A stretch of 8,079 bases of DNA, taken from contig JAHENE010000071.1 of assembly GCA_024643305.1 (NCBI GenBank), positions 1 to 8,079 of the forward strand, given 5' to 3'. The position numbers and the translations under genes are program-made. Below the pieces are notes generated by a model that saw only the letters and a list, made by a program, of their open reading frames with translations, was not told where the DNA came from and did no database searches. Source of the DNA: Thiobacillaceae bacterium (GTDB lineage: Bacteria; Pseudomonadota; Gammaproteobacteria; Burkholderiales; Thiobacillaceae). Positions 6,366 to 8,079 of this stretch are shown here, piece after piece (the first letter of the stretch is position 1; each line of letters starts with the position of its first letter).

Positions 6366-7103
6366 TTAAATCATGTACATGCCACCATTAACGTGCAGTG
6401 TGGTACCGGTAATGTAGGTCGCCTTGTCGCCAGCCAGGAAAGCTACGGCTTCGGCGATGTCCGCGGCCGCACCCAGGCGGCCCAGTGGGATGTGCGCCAG
6501 CAACGCTTCTCGCTGCGCATCCGGCAATGCCCGTGTCATATCGGTATCGATGAAGCCGGGGGCCACGCAGTTTACGGTGATATTGCGGCTGCCGACTTCG
6601 CGTGCCAGCGACTTGGTAAAGCCCATGATCCCAGCCTTGGCAGCACTGTAATTGGTTTGCCCGGCATTGCCCATGGCACCCACCACCGAGGCGATGGAAA
6701 TGATGCGGCCAGAACGCGCCTTCATCATGGCGCGCAGAACGGCACGCGAAAGCCTGAACACCGAGGTGAGGTTGGTTGCCATGATCTCGTCCCACTCCTC
6801 GTCCTTCATGCGCATGAGCAGGTTGTCGCGGGTAATACCAGCGTTGTTGATCAGAATGCCGATGGCGCCGTATTCCTTTTCGATCGCTGCGATCACGCTA
6901 TCGACTTCCGCCACGTCGGTCACGTTGAGTTTCATGCCACGGCCCTTGGCACCCGCTGCCTGCAGATAAGCGCTAATGGCCTCGGCGCCCTTATCAGAAG
7001 TTGCTGTTCCGATCACGGTGGCGCCCTCTTTCGCCAGCGCCAGCGCGCAAGCCTGGCCGATGCCGCGCGATGCGCCAGTCACCAGTGCGATTTTTCCTTC
7101 CAT
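6366..7103 (-). CDS. fabG: 3-oxoacyl-ACP reductase (FabG)
   Basis: NADPH-dependent short-chain dehydrogenase that reduces 3-oxoacyl-ACP to (R)-3-hydroxyacyl-ACP, the first reduction of each elongation cycle. At 245 residues it is of standard length. The Rossmann cofactor motif TGASRGIG is at residues 9-16 and the NNAG motif at 87-90. The catalytic tetrad is Asn111, Ser139, Tyr152 and Lys156 (YSAAK). The PG motif at 182-183 and the C-terminal HVNGGMYMI end are typical of FabG rather than of other SDR enzymes. The ATG start is preceded by a good Shine-Dalgarno AAGGAG (7112-7117) with an 8-nt spacer, and this overlaps the fabD stop codon. The gene ends 96 nt before acpP, the longest non-coding gap in the window. 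Confidence 0.98.
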   Translation of the reverse strand: MEGKIALVTGASRGIGQACALALAKEGATVIGTATSDKGAEAISAYLQAAGAKGRGMKLNVTDVAEVDSVIAAIEKEYGAIGILINNAGITRDNLLMRMKDEEWDEIMATNLTSVFRLSRAVLRAMMKARSGRIISIASVVGAMGNAGQTNYSAAKAGIMGFTKSLAREVGSRNITVNCVAPGFIDTDMTRALPDAQREALLAHIPLGRLGAAADIAEAVAFLAGDKATYITGTTLHVNGGMYMI

Positions 7104-7111
7104 CTTGAGTT

Positions 7112-7117
7112 CTCCTT
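7112..7117 (-). promoter_or_regulatory. Ribosome binding site of fabG, overlapping fabD stop
   Basis: The minus-strand sequence TAAGGAG carries both the last two bases of the fabD TAA stop and a strong AAGGAG Shine-Dalgarno, 8 nt before the fabG ATG. It fixes the fabG start and ties fabG translation to fabD termination. Confidence 0.85.
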
Positions 7118-8030
7118 ATTTGAGCGCCTGCAGGGCCGCTTCATCAACCAGCGCCACGCAGGGAATATCGTTGATGCGCTTGGAAAGACCGGTCAGCACC
7201 TTGCCGGGGCCACATTCCACGCAGCGCTCGACACCCTGGGCGGCCAATGCCTGCACGGTTTCCACCCAACGCACCGGAGAATGCAGCTGGCGCGCCAGCG
7301 CGTCCTTGATCGCGGCCGGGTCGCTGTAGGCCTGGACATCAGCGTTTTGAAGTACGGGTATCTCCAGGGTACGCAGATTGACGCTTTCGAGGTAAGTGCG
7401 GAACTGGTCAGCCGCGGGTTTCATCAGGGCCGAGTGCGACGGCACTGACACCGGCAGGGGTAGCGCGCGCTTGGCGCCCTTTTCCTTGGCTAGCGCCATG
7501 CCACGCTCGACTGCCGCCTTGTTGCCGGCAATCACGACCTGACCGGGGGAATTGAGGTTGACCGCTTCCAGTACTTCGCCCTGGGCTGCTTCCGCGCACA
7601 CTGCGCGCACAACATCGTCGTCCAACCCCAGGACAGCAGCCATGGCGCCCACACCTTCGGGCACGGCATTCTGCATGGCTTCAGCCCGGAAGCGGGTCAA
7701 TTTCACAGCGTCGGCAAAATCCAGTGCTCCTGAAGCGGTCAAGGCGGCAATCTCTCCCAGGCTGTGACCGGCCATGACAGCAGGTTTGACTCCACCCTGT
7801 GCCAGGTATACGCGCCAGGTGGCGATGTCCGCCGCCAGCATGGCAGGCTGGGTGTAGGTGGTCTGATTGAGTGTCTCAGCCGGGCCTTCGGTAACGAGTT
7901 TCCACAAGTCCTCGCCTAGTGCAGCCGAGGCTTCATCGAATGTCTGTTTTATTTCAAGAAACTGCGCCAGGCCGCCCATCATGCCAACGGACTGGGAACC
8001 CTGACCGGGAAACAAGAAAGCTGTTTTCAT
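7116..8030 (-). CDS. fabD: Malonyl-CoA:ACP transacylase (FabD)
   Basis: Cytoplasmic enzyme that moves the malonyl group from CoA to the phosphopantetheine arm of ACP, supplying the extender unit for fatty acid synthesis. The 304-residue length is normal for the family. Visible motifs are the N-terminal FPGQGSQ (residues 7-13), the nucleophile elbow GHSLG (88-92) with Ser90, the malonyl-carboxylate-binding Arg at 115, the catalytic His199 in VPSHSALMKP, and Gln248 in ARQLHSPVRW, which matches the oxyanion/structural Gln of the E. coli enzyme. The start is ATG with only a weak upstream purine stretch (GACGAAG), and it lies 11 nt after the fabH stop, so re-initiation by ribosomes leaving fabH is likely. 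Nothing is missing or broken. The next gene, fabG, follows after 12 nt. Confidence 0.98.
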   Translation of the reverse strand: MKTAFLFPGQGSQSVGMMGGLAQFLEIKQTFDEASAALGEDLWKLVTEGPAETLNQTTYTQPAMLAADIATWRVYLAQGGVKPAVMAGHSLGEIAALTASGALDFADAVKLTRFRAEAMQNAVPEGVGAMAAVLGLDDDVVRAVCAEAAQGEVLEAVNLNSPGQVVIAGNKAAVERGMALAKEKGAKRALPLPVSVPSHSALMKPAADQFRTYLESVNLRTLEIPVLQNADVQAYSDPAAIKDALARQLHSPVRWVETVQALAAQGVERCVECGPGKVLTGLSKRINDIPCVALVDEAALQALK

Positions 8031-8041
8031 CTTCGTCTATC

Positions 8042-8079
8042 TCAAAACTTTACTAATGCGGAACCCCAGGTGAAGCCGC
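8042..8079 (-). CDS. fabH: 3-oxoacyl-ACP synthase III (FabH), C-terminal end only
   Basis: Only the last 12 codons and the TGA stop lie in the window; the gene continues beyond position 8079. Reading the minus strand gives a tail GFTWGSALVKF followed by stop. This is the conserved FabH C terminus, where the Gly-Phe-Thr-Trp-Gly segment is part of the thiolase-fold core. FabH condenses acetyl-CoA (or another short acyl-CoA) with malonyl-ACP to start fatty acid synthesis. It lies directly upstream of fabD with an 11-nt gap, the usual fabH-fabD order. The identification rests on a short but distinctive motif plus context; the catalytic Cys-His-Asn residues are outside the window. Confidence 0.9.
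   Translation of the reverse strand, partial: GFTWGSALVKF

Noticed and set aside
6393..7448. Long plus-strand open frame (351 codons) spanning fabG and the end of fabD
   Set aside because: It runs antisense across two verified genes and their junction, its composition is shadow-like (many His, Gln, Arg, Gly), and it resembles no family I know. GC-biased codon use often leaves such frames open.

Overview
The window is a compact, one-directional housekeeping block. Every gene lies on the minus strand, so transcription runs from the high coordinates to the low ones. In transcription order it holds the last 12 codons of fabH, then complete fabD, fabG, acpP, fabF, pabB, pabC, mltG, tmk and holB, and the first 15 codons of a probable pilZ. 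The core is the classic fab cluster of Gammaproteobacteria and Betaproteobacteria. The insertion of pabB between fabF and pabC, the pilZ-like gene after holB, the protein sequences and the medium-high GC content point to a betaproteobacterium, perhaps of the Nitrosomonadales (Gallionella/Sulfuricella-like). The order-level placement is inference and weak.

Region by region: 8079-4770 encodes type II fatty acid synthesis (FabH tail, FabD, FabG, ACP, FabF). 4760-2635 encodes PabB and PabC, which together with a glutaminase not in this window convert chorismate to p-aminobenzoate for folate. 2648-1644 encodes MltG, which ends peptidoglycan glycan strands at the inner membrane. 1647-47 encodes thymidylate kinase and the delta-prime clamp-loader subunit, both serving DNA replication. 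47-1 begins the PilZ-like gene. The set links membrane, wall, folate/dTMP and replication functions that scale with growth rate.

Almost every base is coding. The only intergenic gap longer than 33 nt is the 96-nt fabG-acpP spacer (6270-6365). It holds a plausible promoter and a perfect 8-bp hairpin that would lie at the 5' end of an acpP-initiated mRNA. From pabB to pilZ every junction overlaps by 1-14 nt, implying translational coupling. No terminator, RNA gene, mobile element, CRISPR array or long repeat is visible.

I see no undescribed system here. The points worth a second look are an Ala in the PabB catalytic motif (PIAGT rather than PIKGT), a Cys at the presumed PLP-binding Glu position of PabC, three consecutive non-ATG starts (fabF TTG, pabB GTG, pabC GTG), and the acpP leader structure.
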